A stretch of 64,000 nucleotides of DNA, taken from the NCBI RefSeq assembly GCF_001647545.1, contig NZ_LSZH01000015.1, forward strand, positions 124,001-188,000. The letters run 5' to 3'. Positions 45,801 through 55,413 of this stretch are shown here, in pieces; the first letter of the stretch is position 1; each line of letters opens with the position of its first letter. Source of the DNA: Acinetobacter sp. SFB (GTDB lineage: Bacteria; Pseudomonadota; Gammaproteobacteria; Pseudomonadales; Moraxellaceae). The notes under the pieces are model-generated. The model made no database searches. It saw only the letters and a list, made by a program, of their open reading frames with translations, and was not told the DNA's origin. Position numbers and translations under genes: made by a program.

Positions 45801-47525
45801 TTTTTACCACCTTATAAGCAGAAATGGGCTTTAAACGACCCTATTGATGTCCTGAATATTGCTGATCAAGATAAAAATGAGATTTATTACTCTGTTATGA
45901 GTTCTATGTCAGATTTTTACTGCTACAGTATGAGAGCTATTGATGAAGTTACTTGTACTGAATTAGATATAGAGGATATGAGGGTAGGATTAGATGAGAA
46001 AATAAAATTTGCAAAAGAATTACCTGCAAATTTAGCTACTGAGTTGGAAGCTTTGATTTTGGAAGAAGCAGATTATCTTTTGATGAAAAAATTAGAAGAA
46101 TCTAAATTATGGAAATCTTTAAATTTTGATAAAATTTTGGAAGAAATTTCTAATAATAGAACAAAGCAGATTGCTCTTGATCCAAATCCAGAACCTAATG
46201 AAATTATTAATTTTAATAAAAATAATGAGAAAACAAAAATACAATTATTTTTAGAAAATAACAAAGATAAATTGAATTCATTGCAACAAATTAGAGCTAA
46301 ATGGATATTTAAATTATCTAATTTCGAAATTGTAATGCAATCAAAAAAGCAAGCACAGCGATGGATTTATTTTAGAGCAATGCAACTTGGTTGGAATAAT
46401 GAACTATTTGAATCATTTGATAGAAACTTACCTTCTAGTGGAGGAAGTAGACCTTTGATAGAGCGAATCGGTAAAAAATATCAATGGATTGCTTATCATG
46501 AATATTTAGCCTATCTAACAGATAGCTTCCAAGTGAAGCCTGATAATCATTTCCTTGAAGCGGTTTCTACTGATTATCTTGGTAGTTGGCAATTGGGTGT
46601 AAGAGATATCGATCCAACATTATTGATTAGAAGAACAGGAGATGATGGTTGGTCAGTAAATAACACTAATACATGGTGGCAACCAATTTCAATAAAATTT
46701 GCTATGAGTGATAAAATAAATGAATTACAGGAATGGCTTTGGACTGAAAAGAACTTACCGCAGTTTAATAATGCTCTTATAGTAAAAGATGAGTGCGATA
46801 TAAATTGGTATGCTTTAGCAGGCTTTGTAAAGTTTAGAAAAGAACCAAAATTGGACAAAGATAAAATTCCATATCAAGATTTCTGGTATAGAATTAATCC
46901 GGTTTTGATATCTAATCAATGTTTTTCTGAATTTAAACAAAAAATTTTGGGGCAGGAGCTTTGTAATCCTGATTTAATTGAAACGCTTCGAATTGGATAT
47001 CACTCTTTTCTAGGTGAGCATTGTTGGCATCCTTGTGTAGATGATTATCTAAAGGATTTATCAGACGGTTTTGGATGTAGATTGAATCAGATAGAAGAAA
47101 AATTAGAAGCCTTTTCTCCAATTTCAAAATATGAATATGAGAGTAGTACTAATGATGCTTCTGTTAAAGAAGGTATAAACTTTTTTCTTCCTTCACCACA
47201 ATTGATTCATTCATTAGGTTTAAAGAGAAAAGCTTTGTCTGTTAATAATTGGGTTGATTCTTCAGGTCGAATTATTTTTCAAGATCCAAGTGTTGATGAA
47301 AGTGGTTCAAGCTTTGCTTTGTGCAGAAAAGATATCCTTGATAATTGGTTGGAAAAAAATGATTATCGAGTGGTTTGGTTAATAGGAGGTGATAAGAAAG
47401 TTTTAACGGAATTTAATCATGATTTTTATGGGCGCTTAAATTTTAATGGTTTTTTTTCAGTAGAAAAAAATATTATAGATGGTAATGTTTGGACAACAAA
47501 GACTAAACCTAATAAGGATAATTAA
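42900..47525 (+). pseudogene. Avs-like nuclease-STAND NTPase, interrupted by one amber codon at the nuclease active site
   Basis: One frame of 1,541 codons. The N-terminus is a Cap4/Mrr-like PD-(D/E)xK nuclease (NIRTFDGSKDGGFEELICQL, FERKEGAGGDAGVECYW with Asp48, then HAW-stop-AKYF). The STAND NTPase core follows with Walker A LLHGDAGNGKSHM (Gly364 onward) and Walker B NLLIIIDAINEG near 435. A long C-terminal helical-repeat half probably senses phage proteins, as in AVAST systems. The TAG at 43095-43097 replaces the residue that is Gln in the (E/Q)xK motif of relatives (WQAKY). No frameshift exists elsewhere. Downstream TTG/ATG restarts could give an NTPase lacking the nuclease. Assignment to a numbered Avs type is not possible by eye. 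Confidence 0.8.
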
Positions 47526-47661
47526 CTAGTTGAATATATAAGTAGCTGGAATGATAAATATTTAACCCTGTTATTTAAATCCTTTTAGGAGTAGGAAAAT
47601 TTAATCTTCCAAGGTTTATATGTGTTAGTTCAGACTTAATCTGAACTAACACAGTTTCGGG

Positions 47662-49449
47662 TTACCATGTTTGCATTTTAAATAATCTACCTTTTTCTCC
47701 ATCGTCATGTAGAAGAACAGTAATTTCTGTGTCAGCAATCCACTCACGAACTTTTTCATAATCATTTGGTGTATCTGATTCAATCATAGTAATGACTTGT
47801 TGGATTCCTTCATTTCCAAGAGAGCGCATCTCTTTAAGTAGATTTTCTTTCTTCCTATCATCCAAAGTTTCAAAAACTCCGTCATGAAAGACGAAATGAG
47901 GGAAATTTTTAGTTTGATAAGTTTTTAGTAGTGCTAAGTCAAAGGCAATACATAATAGTTTTTTATAAGAATTACCTTTATCAGCACTTGTTTTGTTTCC
48001 TGTAGAATCAAGAAGGTTTGCAGAAAAGCTAACATGATTTTCATTATTGAGATTCACAGAGATCATGGCTGGTTCTGAAATTACAGAATTGACTAAATCG
48101 CTAAAATATAGTCGAATATTCGCAAATGCAGATTCAGAGTTTGAAGCTGTATTTGATTCAATACTATTTTCTATTGTTGATATTACTTTTTCGTAATCTG
48201 ATTCTTTTATGCGAATCAAATTTTGTATTTCTTTGGCTTCTTGAAATACTAGGCTTTGATCTTGAAGATAAGAAATATTGCTTTTAATAGTAGCAATTTC
48301 ATTAGCAAGAATTTTATATTTATCTAAAATATCATTAGAATTTAACAGCTCTAAGCTTTCAGAACGTTGAATATTTAAGTCTTTTAGAGAGTTAGATAAT
48401 TCATTAATTTGCTGTTCAAGTCGGTTTTTTTCTTTTAATAAGAAAGAACGTCGTTCTTTCAAAATATCATTGTGAAACTCAATCAACTGGTTGTAATCCT
48501 TAACAACCTGATCATTAAAAATAATCCCAATATCTTGAAAAAGCTGTTGAGTTTCTTTTACATTAAATTTGATTTTTGAATCAGACAATGAAATGTTGAT
48601 TTGGTCTAAATTAGCTTTTTGATAGTACAGATCATTATTGATCTTACGGATATCTTTTCCAAATTGCTTCACTAAATTGTCAGTAGTAATTTGATCAACA
48701 GAACTAAAGTCTAGAGAATTCAATTGATCCTCTTTAATCTTTAGGGTCTGATTTTTAATTGCAATTAAACCTTCAATTTCGGATATATTTTTTGCTTCAA
48801 CAGTAGGTAAGATTTTTTTCTTCTTATCTTTAAGATCTTCTAATTCAGATTCAATCTCATACGACTGTTCAATTGCTTGAGAGTCTAAACCTAAGATTTT
48901 AGCTAATAATGGTTTCCATTGAGAATGTGCCCCTTTAAAACCTAGGTCAAATGGGTCATCAAAATCATTTTGACTTCTTAGTAAATATCCAATCACTTTC
49001 CTGAAAGAGTAAGGGGAAATTTCCGTTAAGTTTAAATAGCTATCTAATAAATGCTTCGATTTATCATATCCAACTTCAAAATGATCCCATTGATCATCGG
49101 GAATATTTTTATAGTCTTGAAACTTTTCTTTATGCTGTTTAAAACTGAATTTTGAGCCATTTTCTACACTTCTTCGAATTGTGAGAAACGTTCCAGTTTG
49201 TAATTCAATTTCAAGAAAAAAAATAAACGATTCAAATTGTTTATTAGCAAACAAGAAGAAGTCTTTATCCTTTTTTGAAACTAAGCAAAAATTAATTAGG
49301 TCTCTAAGTGTCGATTTTCCTAAATTATGAGTATCTTTTTCAGTATTTGTTAATAGTCGAATTTCAGCTAAGACAACATTCAATCCACTATTAAAGTTAA
49401 TGTCATCAAAATACTTTTGTTGATTACTGTATAATTTAGATAATTTCAT
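47662..49449 (-). CDS. ABC-3C system ATPase (SMC-like, DUF2326 type)
   Basis: 595 residues. It is a split ABC ATPase: the N-terminus (KLYSNQQKYFDDINFNSGLN, then HNLGKSTLRDLINFCLV, a variant P-loop with GKST) and the C-terminus (FPHFVFHDGVFETLDDRKKE, Walker B-like) flank a long coiled coil (about 195-420). This is the layout of DUF2326/ABC-three-component ATPases. It is the last gene of a three-gene minus-strand operon, overlapping the middle gene by 4 bp (ATGA). Predicted to bind DNA or nucleoprotein and control the nuclease component. Confidence 0.82.
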   Translation of the reverse strand: MKLSKLYSNQQKYFDDINFNSGLNVVLAEIRLLTNTEKDTHNLGKSTLRDLINFCLVSKKDKDFFLFANKQFESFIFFLEIELQTGTFLTIRRSVENGSKFSFKQHKEKFQDYKNIPDDQWDHFEVGYDKSKHLLDSYLNLTEISPYSFRKVIGYLLRSQNDFDDPFDLGFKGAHSQWKPLLAKILGLDSQAIEQSYEIESELEDLKDKKKKILPTVEAKNISEIEGLIAIKNQTLKIKEDQLNSLDFSSVDQITTDNLVKQFGKDIRKINNDLYYQKANLDQINISLSDSKIKFNVKETQQLFQDIGIIFNDQVVKDYNQLIEFHNDILKERRSFLLKEKNRLEQQINELSNSLKDLNIQRSESLELLNSNDILDKYKILANEIATIKSNISYLQDQSLVFQEAKEIQNLIRIKESDYEKVISTIENSIESNTASNSESAFANIRLYFSDLVNSVISEPAMISVNLNNENHVSFSANLLDSTGNKTSADKGNSYKKLLCIAFDLALLKTYQTKNFPHFVFHDGVFETLDDRKKENLLKEMRSLGNEGIQQVITMIESDTPNDYEKVREWIADTEITVLLHDDGEKGRLFKMQTW

Positions 49450-49688
49450 GAATCAATGAACTCAATTGAGTCTGTTTTGATATGGTATTTAATTTTACCT
49501 AATAAAAACAAAATGCTAAGTGCTGGTATGAATAAAAATTCGCCGCCTTCAATGTTTTTCTCTATAAAAGATTTCAACTCATTAAAGTTACAAATTCTAT
49601 TCTTTGCTAAATATTTAAGCATTAAAGTAGCTGCATAAATTGCAGTTTGGTCTGGGTTTGTGTGTTTAGTTGGTAATACATAGCTCAT
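49446..49688 (-). CDS. ABC-3C system middle component (80 aa)
   Basis: A small all-helical protein (MSYVLPTKHTNPDQTAIYAA, then LMLKYLAKNRICNF, then a strand pair FLLGKIKYHIKTDSIEFID), as expected for the small winged-helix-like middle component of ABC-three-component systems. Both ends overlap neighbours by 4 bp, which shows strict translational coupling and supports membership in one complex. Confidence 0.78.
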   Translation of the reverse strand: MSYVLPTKHTNPDQTAIYAATLMLKYLAKNRICNFNELKSFIEKNIEGGEFLFIPALSILFLLGKIKYHIKTDSIEFIDS

Positions 49689-50659
49689 GATTCAACCAAT
49701 CCGATATCACAATTCCAATACATATAAAATACTACAATATGAGTTAAAGACTGTGCTTCTTTTTGACGTAAAAATTTACTTCTGCTTTTAATAATATCTA
49801 AAAGTAAGTTGTATAGATCATCAAAGCGTTCGTACTGAGCAATTTTTGCGAGTACTTTAACTTGGAAGTCTTCAACTAAATTGGTATACATTTCCCTAAT
49901 TTCATTATTAGCTGGGTTCTGTAAAAATTTATCAATTACAGAGGTATAACTTAAATACTTACCTAGTAAATAATTTGATGTAGCCTCTGAAAAATTATTT
50001 AGTTCATTCTTCTTTTTAAAAGTTGTTCTTTTTGTAGGATGGTCTTCTGGAATTTTTCCTGCTAATTCTTTACTTAGTTCTTCACATCCTTGGTGTAGAT
50101 GTTGAATAAACTCACTCAAAGCAGATGGATTAATGTTGATTGGGAAATTTGATGGTTTTAAATCAACTTTGTCTGGGATATCAGAAAAATCTTCTAAGCA
50201 ACTCTCTATATATTCTATTCCTGCTAAAAATATGTTCTCGCAAGGAATTCCTGTATGGATATTTATTAGGGCTCTAATTTTTTCTTCTGCAATTCCGCCT
50301 AGCTTTCTATTTGCAAAAAGCATGTAGTTCTGGAGTTCACCACGTTCAAATAATTTTTTTACTTTATCTAATTCTTTATAAATTGTGCATGATTCTACAC
50401 CTTCCTTAAAGAAATCAGGGTCACTAAATGACGTATTATATCCTGCAGTAAACTTTGCTTGGATTACAGTTATACCTTCCCAGGGATTTGCGGTACTCGG
50501 AAATAGAGTTGCTTTTCCGTGAAATTTTGCATCCCTTCCACCATCTTTACCTGGTGCAAAACCCTGAATGCCAATCCCAAAAAGTTTTTTACAAATCTGG
50601 ACAACCAACCTTTCAAAATTGTCATCACCAATTTCTTCATATCGATAATTTAAATACAT
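49685..50659 (-). CDS. ABC-3C system effector: PD-(D/E)xK nuclease plus C-terminal domain
   Basis: 324 residues. The N-terminal nuclease fold has GKDGGRDAKF (Asp43) and TVIQAKFTAG (Gln67-x-Lys69), the D...QxK variant also used in the Avs-like protein nearby. The C-terminal part (about 180-324, NNFSEATSNYLLGKYLSYTS onward) corresponds to the ABC-3C C-terminal domain. First gene of the operon; the upstream 220 bp carry its promoter. ABC-3C operons were predicted as conflict systems from comparative genomics (Krishnan and colleagues' ABC ATPase survey). The set here looks intact. Confidence 0.8.
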   Translation of the reverse strand: MYLNYRYEEIGDDNFERLVVQICKKLFGIGIQGFAPGKDGGRDAKFHGKATLFPSTANPWEGITVIQAKFTAGYNTSFSDPDFFKEGVESCTIYKELDKVKKLFERGELQNYMLFANRKLGGIAEEKIRALINIHTGIPCENIFLAGIEYIESCLEDFSDIPDKVDLKPSNFPININPSALSEFIQHLHQGCEELSKELAGKIPEDHPTKRTTFKKKNELNNFSEATSNYLLGKYLSYTSVIDKFLQNPANNEIREMYTNLVEDFQVKVLAKIAQYERFDDLYNLLLDIIKSRSKFLRQKEAQSLTHIVVFYMYWNCDIGLVES

Positions 50660-50883
50660 AAGTTCTCTGGTCGCAAAATTTTTAAATGTTTACTGAGTGG
50701 TTTGGAGAAGACAAAAATAATTAGATCTAATTTTACTAGTTTTCTAATCAATCAGTAACTGTGTAGCTGGAGTGACTTCTATTTTTAGTGTAATTCATAG
50801 CAAAAAAATGTCGGAAAATCTATATTTTATAAAATACGTGTTAAAAAAATGGAGATAAAAGGGAAGTATATTTTATTAAAAAA

Positions 50884-52053
50884 TTAGAGATTCCTCCTCA
50901 ACTCATCAATAAAATCAGCCCAGTCCTGCATCATCTTTGTTCTGTATTCTAAGTGTTGAGCATGGTTATACGCTTGTGACACGGCGTTACCTACTCGATG
51001 CGCTAACTGAATTTCAATTGCATCATGCATGTAGCCTTTTTCATGCAACGTTGTTGATGCAAGCCCACGGAAGCCATGTCCAGTCATCTTGCCGTTATAG
51101 CCCATTGTACGAATCACACAGAGTAGGGCATTGCTGCTCATGGGTTTTGCCGTGCTGTGGTTATAAAAGACATGCTGCTTATTGCCTGTGAGAGGCCGTA
51201 GCCCTTCAATGAGTTCTATAGCCTGCCTAGATAATGGAACAATATGAGGCTGCGCCATTTTCATTTTATGTGCTGGAATTCTCCATAAATGATTATCAAA
51301 ATCAATCTCATTCCACGCCATCATTCTCAGCTCAGCTGTACGTACAAAAGTTAACGTCATCAGCTGTATAGCTGTCTTAATCATTGGGTTGCCATGATAG
51401 CGATCCATACGCTCAAGGAAGGGCGGAAACTCAGAAATATCTAAGCGGGCCATATGCTTTGTTTTTCTCGGTTTTAAGGCTTCTCCTAAGTGCGGAGTCG
51501 GGTCATTCTCAATCAGGCCTTTACGGATAGCAAAACGAAATATACGACCAGTGAGAGGTATAGACCGCTTAGCCATTTCTAGTGCGCCGCGAGCTTCGAT
51601 TTTTTTGGCGCAGGCGAGCACATCTTTGCCTTTGATTTGATCAATGGGCATATTGCCTAAGGCGGGGAACAGGTCTTTTTCAAATACAGAGAGATCACGT
51701 AAGTACGTGGTTTCTTTAATGACAGGTTTGCGGTCTTCCATCCACTCTGTTGCAAGCGCTTTAAAAAGCGTGTTTTCATCGGCATGCAATTTTTTTTGCT
51801 TCTTGGCCTCATTGGGATTGATCCCATCTTTAAGCCTTAAGCGCGCTTCGTCTCTGGCGCGGCGGGCTTGCGCAAGCGTGGTTTCTGGATATGAACCAAT
51901 ACTGAAGATATTTTCTTTACCATTGAAGCGAAACTTCATCCGCCAATGCATACCGCCAGAAGGTGTGACTTCCAAGTACATGCCTTTTTCATCAGCATAT
52001 TTAGTTTTCTTTTCCGCTGGTTTGATTTTTCTAACAAAAGCATCTGTAAGCAT
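50884..52053 (-). CDS. int: P4-type tyrosine integrase of the island
   Basis: 389 residues from ATG at 52053 (MLTDAFVRKIKPAEKKTKYA, the DUF4102 arm-binding domain start). The catalytic set of tyrosine recombinases is present: Arg in TFVRTAELRMMAWNEIDF, HGFRGLASTTL (HxxR), and LAHRVGNAVSQAYNHAQHLE with the nucleophile Tyr (AYNHA). A longer frame to 52143 passes through the CCCCC repeats and is not used. Located 184 bp from tRNA-Ser and oriented away from it, the standard arrangement for an integrase that targets the 3' end of a tRNA gene. It appears intact. Confidence 0.93.
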   Translation of the reverse strand: MLTDAFVRKIKPAEKKTKYADEKGMYLEVTPSGGMHWRMKFRFNGKENIFSIGSYPETTLAQARRARDEARLRLKDGINPNEAKKQKKLHADENTLFKALATEWMEDRKPVIKETTYLRDLSVFEKDLFPALGNMPIDQIKGKDVLACAKKIEARGALEMAKRSIPLTGRIFRFAIRKGLIENDPTPHLGEALKPRKTKHMARLDISEFPPFLERMDRYHGNPMIKTAIQLMTLTFVRTAELRMMAWNEIDFDNHLWRIPAHKMKMAQPHIVPLSRQAIELIEGLRPLTGNKQHVFYNHSTAKPMSSNALLCVIRTMGYNGKMTGHGFRGLASTTLHEKGYMHDAIEIQLAHRVGNAVSQAYNHAQHLEYRTKMMQDWADFIDELRRNL

Positions 52054-52074
52054 TGCAATGGTTTCCGTAGAAAT

Positions 52075-52126
52075 CTGGGGGTATAAAAATAGGGGTAAAT
52101 TATTATACCCCCAGTTATACCCCCGA
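52075..52126. promoter_or_regulatory. Integrase upstream repeat cluster (CTGGGGGTATAA / TTATACCCCCAG and a further TATACCCCCGA)
   Basis: A perfect 12-bp inverted repeat (52075-52086 and 52103-52114) plus a direct second CCCCC word up to 52126, just upstream of the integrase start. It matches the CCCCC pair at 27918-27940 near the other end. Likely arm-type or AlpA-type binding sites that also control int. Confidence 0.65.
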
Positions 52127-52169
52127 CTAGATCGGGATTGCAACAGATAAAGTTGATACTATCAGACAC

Positions 52170-52205
52170 AAAAAAAGCCTAAACCCTTTAGATTTAAGCT
52201 TTTTA
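52170..52205. terminator. Hairpin between integrase and tRNA-Ser
   Basis: AAAAAGCCTAAA / TTTAAGCTTTTT; on the minus strand it would end the tRNA transcript. A near copy flanks the left att site. Confidence 0.7.
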
Positions 52206-52236
52206 AGACCTCGTGAATCATCATGAGAGTAAAATG

Positions 52237-52326
52237 TGGCGGTGAGAGAGGGATTCGAACCCTCGATACGCGCAAACGTATACACACTTTCCAGGCGTGC
52301 TCCTTAAGCCACTCGGACACCTCACC
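52237..52326 (-). tRNA. tRNA-Ser (anticodon GGA)
   Basis: A 90-nt class II tRNA with a long variable arm and encoded CCA. The acceptor GGTGAGG pairs with TCTCACC. The anticodon stem-loop contains CTGGAAAG (anticodon GGA) and the T-arm TTCGAAT. The gene is complete and serves as the integration target; its last 17 bp are the right att core. Confidence 0.96.
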
Positions 52327-52448
52327 ATTGCGCCGCGATAATAACGAAAAAAAGCCACGCTGCCAAGCTGAAACAATTGATTTAAAGCAAAAGTTTTATC
52401 TCGGTGATATCATGGCGAAAAAATAGTGGCACAAAACGAAGACAAAAT

Positions 52449-54329
52449 ATGCAAAGTACTGCAAAGAAAGCCGCCTTGCCTGTGATTACCCTCGCAGCGC
52501 TTGGGGTTGTATTCGGAGACATTGGTACCAGTCCACTGTATGCCCTTAGGCAATGTTTCCTCACCGCCCATCTCGCTATTAGTGAAGCATCGGTCCTTGG
52601 GATTTTATCGCTGATCTTCTGGTGCATGATGCTGACGATTAGTTTCAAATACGTGACCATCATTATGCGTGCCGACAATAATGGTGAAGGCGGGATTATG
52701 TCGTTATTGGCATTGAACCTGCGGACCTCACGTATTGCCGAGAACAAGAAGATTTACCTGATTGCTTTAGGGTTTATTGGCGCATCACTGTTTTTTGGTG
52801 ACGGCATTATTACTCCGGCAATTTCCGTCTTGTCCGCTATTGAAGGCTTGAGTATTGCGACACCCATGTTTAACCAGTGGTTAATGCCTTTAGCCATTGG
52901 TATTTTGGCTGGATTATTTCTGGTACAGCGGCATGGCACCGCGACCATGGGAAAATTCTTTGGTCCGTTAACTCTGGTTTGGTTTTTATCCATTGGTGCG
53001 CTGGGGGTGTGGAGTATTATCCAAACCCCGTTCGTGTTGACCATGGTAAGTCCACATTGGGCTTTTAAATTTATTGTCCATCAACCCTATGTGGCATTCC
53101 TGACCATGGGGGCAGTTATTCTGACCATAACCGGTGGCGAAGCTCTATATGCCGATATGGGGCATTTTGGTCGCTTACCGATTCGTCTGGCTTGGTTCAT
53201 TATTGTTTTACCATGTCTACTGTTTAACTATGCAGGACAGGGAGCTTTGTTACTGCGTAACCCAGATGCCATTGCCAATCCATTCTATATGCTGGTTCCA
53301 GATTGGGCTTTATTTCCCATGATTGGCCTGGCGACTGCTGCGGCAGTCATTGCATCACAAGCAGTGATTACTGGCGTATTCTCCATGACCAATCAGGCGA
53401 TTCAACTACGCTATTTGCCGCGCTTAACCGTACATCACACTTCGGATGTGGAGCAAGGGCAAATCTATTTGCCGTTCATCAACTGGGTGTTATTCATTTC
53501 GGTAGTTATCCTGATTTTGCTGTTTGAAAGTAGTGCCAGTTTAGCCAGTGCTTATGGTGTAGCGGTCACTATGACCATGCTCTGCGGTACGATTTTAATT
53601 TCATTTCTTGCTTACGGTTTTTGGCGTTGGCCAGTCTGGAAAGTTATGTTATTTGCCGTACCATTCTTATTGATTGATTTAGTTTTTGTGGCCTCAACCT
53701 CATTAAAAATCATTTCTGGAGGATGGGTGCCAATTCTGATCGGCGCTGCGGTGTATACCCTTTTAATGACCTGGAAAGCGGGACGAGAAATTGTACTGGC
53801 ACGTTTAGAAAAAGATGCTCTACCGATAGATCTGTTTATTAAAAGTATTAGCATGAGCGCGGAAACTCAATTTGTTCCTGGCTCAGCGGTCTTTCTAACC
53901 GGTACACCCAATATCGTGCCGCATGCCATGTTGCACAATATCAAGCATAACAAGGTACTGCATGAATTGAATATTATGGTGACAGTCATCACCCGTGATA
54001 TTCCTTATGTATCCAAAGAAGAGCGCACCCAAGTTGAAAAACTGGACAATCGTTTTTATCGTATTTCACTATATTACGGTTTTAAAGATATACCCAATAT
54101 TCCTGAGGCACTGGAACAGGCATATCAACACTTAGGTTTTGACTTCGACATGATGCAAATAAGCTTCTTTATTTCGCGTGACCGCCTGATTCATACAGTT
54201 GGAGAAGGTTTGTCTCCTTGGCGTGAAAAACTGTTTATTTCCATGCAGCGTAATACCAGTCCAGTCAGCGATTTTTATCAAATCCCCCCTAATCGGGTGG
54301 TTGAGCTGGGCAGTCAAATCGAAATCTGA
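52449..54329 (+). CDS. kup: Low-affinity potassium uptake protein Kup
   Basis: 626 residues with about twelve membrane helices and a soluble C-terminal tail of about 180 residues. The family start [20 protein letters not shown] and blocks such as [36 protein letters not shown] and [18 protein letters not shown] identify Kup. Proton-coupled K+ import. ATG 52449 matches homologue N-termini; the ATG-less extension to 52404 is rejected. It starts 122 bp beyond tRNA-Ser and has its own terminator. Confidence 0.96.
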   Translation: MQSTAKKAALPVITLAALGVVFGDIGTSPLYALRQCFLTAHLAISEASVLGILSLIFWCMMLTISFKYVTIIMRADNNGEGGIMSLLALNLRTSRIAENKKIYLIALGFIGASLFFGDGIITPAISVLSAIEGLSIATPMFNQWLMPLAIGILAGLFLVQRHGTATMGKFFGPLTLVWFLSIGALGVWSIIQTPFVLTMVSPHWAFKFIVHQPYVAFLTMGAVILTITGGEALYADMGHFGRLPIRLAWFIIVLPCLLFNYAGQGALLLRNPDAIANPFYMLVPDWALFPMIGLATAAAVIASQAVITGVFSMTNQAIQLRYLPRLTVHHTSDVEQGQIYLPFINWVLFISVVILILLFESSASLASAYGVAVTMTMLCGTILISFLAYGFWRWPVWKVMLFAVPFLLIDLVFVASTSLKIISGGWVPILIGAAVYTLLMTWKAGREIVLARLEKDALPIDLFIKSISMSAETQFVPGSAVFLTGTPNIVPHAMLHNIKHNKVLHELNIMVTVITRDIPYVSKEERTQVEKLDNRFYRISLYYGFKDIPNIPEALEQAYQHLGFDFDMMQISFFISRDRLIHTVGEGLSPWREKLFISMQRNTSPVSDFYQIPPNRVVELGSQIEI

Positions 54330-54351
54330 TGATTAGAAATGACAGACAATA

Positions 54352-54384
54352 AAAAAACCAAGGTGGAAAATCCTTGGTTTTTTT
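54352..54384 (+). terminator. Terminator of kup
   Basis: The stem AAAACCAAGG / CCTTGGTTTT with an 8-nt loop is followed by T residues; the A-rich left side could also serve the converging gene. Confidence 0.88.
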
Positions 54385-54418
54385 ATCTGGAGGAGAGAAG
54401 CCCTGAAAAAGAGAGCGA

Positions 54419-55159
54419 TTAGTTCTCTGTTTGTTCTACAGCAGGCGCTTCTGGAGAAGCATTTATTGGTGCATCGGTAAGATCAGTCTCTGGTGTAGCT
54501 TGTACTGCGTCATTATCAGTTTGCGCAGCTTCAGGTGTAGCGGCGAAAGCTTCATTTGTTTCTGCTGTATTCACTGGTGCTGCAGAAACAGCTTCATTGG
54601 TCACATCTGTTTGCGACATATCAGCCGCATTGACTGGTGTATCTGTAGAAGATGAAAGCATCGATGCAGCAGCCACATTTTCATTAGTTTCATTCACGGG
54701 CGCTTGAGCAGCAGCTTCTTGACTCATGACTTGTTCAGCTTGTTGTGCAGCCAATTCAGCATTCGGTTGCATTGGGTCTGCATTTTCAGATGCAGCTTGA
54801 GCTGTTTGCTCAACAGCAGGAGCATTTGCTTGTTCTGGAGATACTTCAGCAGCTTGAGCCGTAGTATTCATATCTTGTGTAGTTTGTGCTGCAGTTTGAT
54901 CTGTAGTGACCATACTTTGAGATTCAGTCTCAGATCCAGCTTGAGCAGGTTCAGCAGTGATTTGACTTGCATCAACAAGACGGATTTGACCGCTTGCCAC
55001 TAAGTCTTGAATTGAACCTGCTTGACCATTCACGGTAGTAGTCACTTTAACTTTAGATAAACTTTCTAAAGAATCGCCAGGTTGGATTGCGGGTTCTGCG
55101 AATGCAGTTGCACTCATTAATCCTGTTATGAGACTTAAACCTAAAAGCTTCGAATGCAT
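54419..55159 (-). CDS. Exported low-complexity Ala/Glu/Gln-rich protein
   Basis: 246 residues. Signal peptide MHSKLLGLSLITGLMSATAFA, then a short folded part (EPAIQPGDSLESLSKVKVTT, SIQDLVASGQIRLVDASQIT) that resembles a conserved N-terminal unit. About 170 residues of Ala/Gln/Glu/Thr-rich sequence without aromatics follow, with recurring NAE/TAE/QAA words, most likely disordered. No anchor is seen. Function unknown; composition suggests a periplasmic spacer or envelope-associated protein. Nearly all TM predictors would see only the signal. Confidence 0.75.
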   Translation of the reverse strand: MHSKLLGLSLITGLMSATAFAEPAIQPGDSLESLSKVKVTTTVNGQAGSIQDLVASGQIRLVDASQITAEPAQAGSETESQSMVTTDQTAAQTTQDMNTTAQAAEVSPEQANAPAVEQTAQAASENADPMQPNAELAAQQAEQVMSQEAAAQAPVNETNENVAAASMLSSSTDTPVNAADMSQTDVTNEAVSAAPVNTAETNEAFAATPEAAQTDNDAVQATPETDLTDAPINASPEAPAVEQTEN

Positions 55160-55413
55160 AAAATACTCCGTAGAAATGATAATTCCGAATCTTGCATGCT
55201 TTCACCTTGTCATAATCAGGATCGGTTTTTCAATCAAACATACGTAAAGTCATTAAGAGTCTTTATAAAAACCTTAGAAAATAAGACATATTGTTACAAC
55301 AACAGTGCTTTTGTTGAGCAGGTTTTGCCTAAATGTTAAACAAACAACTTTTGCTACATATACTTCATTTTCGCGGCTTGTTAAGCTCGTTAAAAATGAG
55401 TGTTTATCTAGAA

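Larger units (their letters stand above)
27845..52239. mobile_element. tRNA-Ser-integrated genomic island with P4-type integrase, HUH Rep and defence cargo
   Basis: The right boundary is the 3' end of tRNA-Ser(GGA), directly followed by the integrase gene. The left boundary carries TGGCGAGAGAGGGA (27845-27858), which equals the tRNA 3' end TGGCGGTGAGAGAGGGA with 3 bp missing. Inside each end sits a similar pair of CCCCC-containing repeats (27918-27940 and 52104-52126). The 24.4 kb between is clearly more AT-rich in its cargo and carries no housekeeping gene. Backbone genes are AlpA-type, DUF932, YfjJ/Gp2-type Rep and the integrase. Cargo genes are methyltransferase-HNH, a PD-(D/E)xK protein, SEFIR + Avs-like and ABC-3C. 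Whether it can still excise is unknown, because the att copies are not identical. Confidence 0.85.

Noticed and set aside
54431-55003. Cys/Ser/Ile-rich plus-strand frames opposite the low-complexity protein gene
   Set aside because: They are the complement of Ala/Glu/Gln repeats; composition is artefactual.
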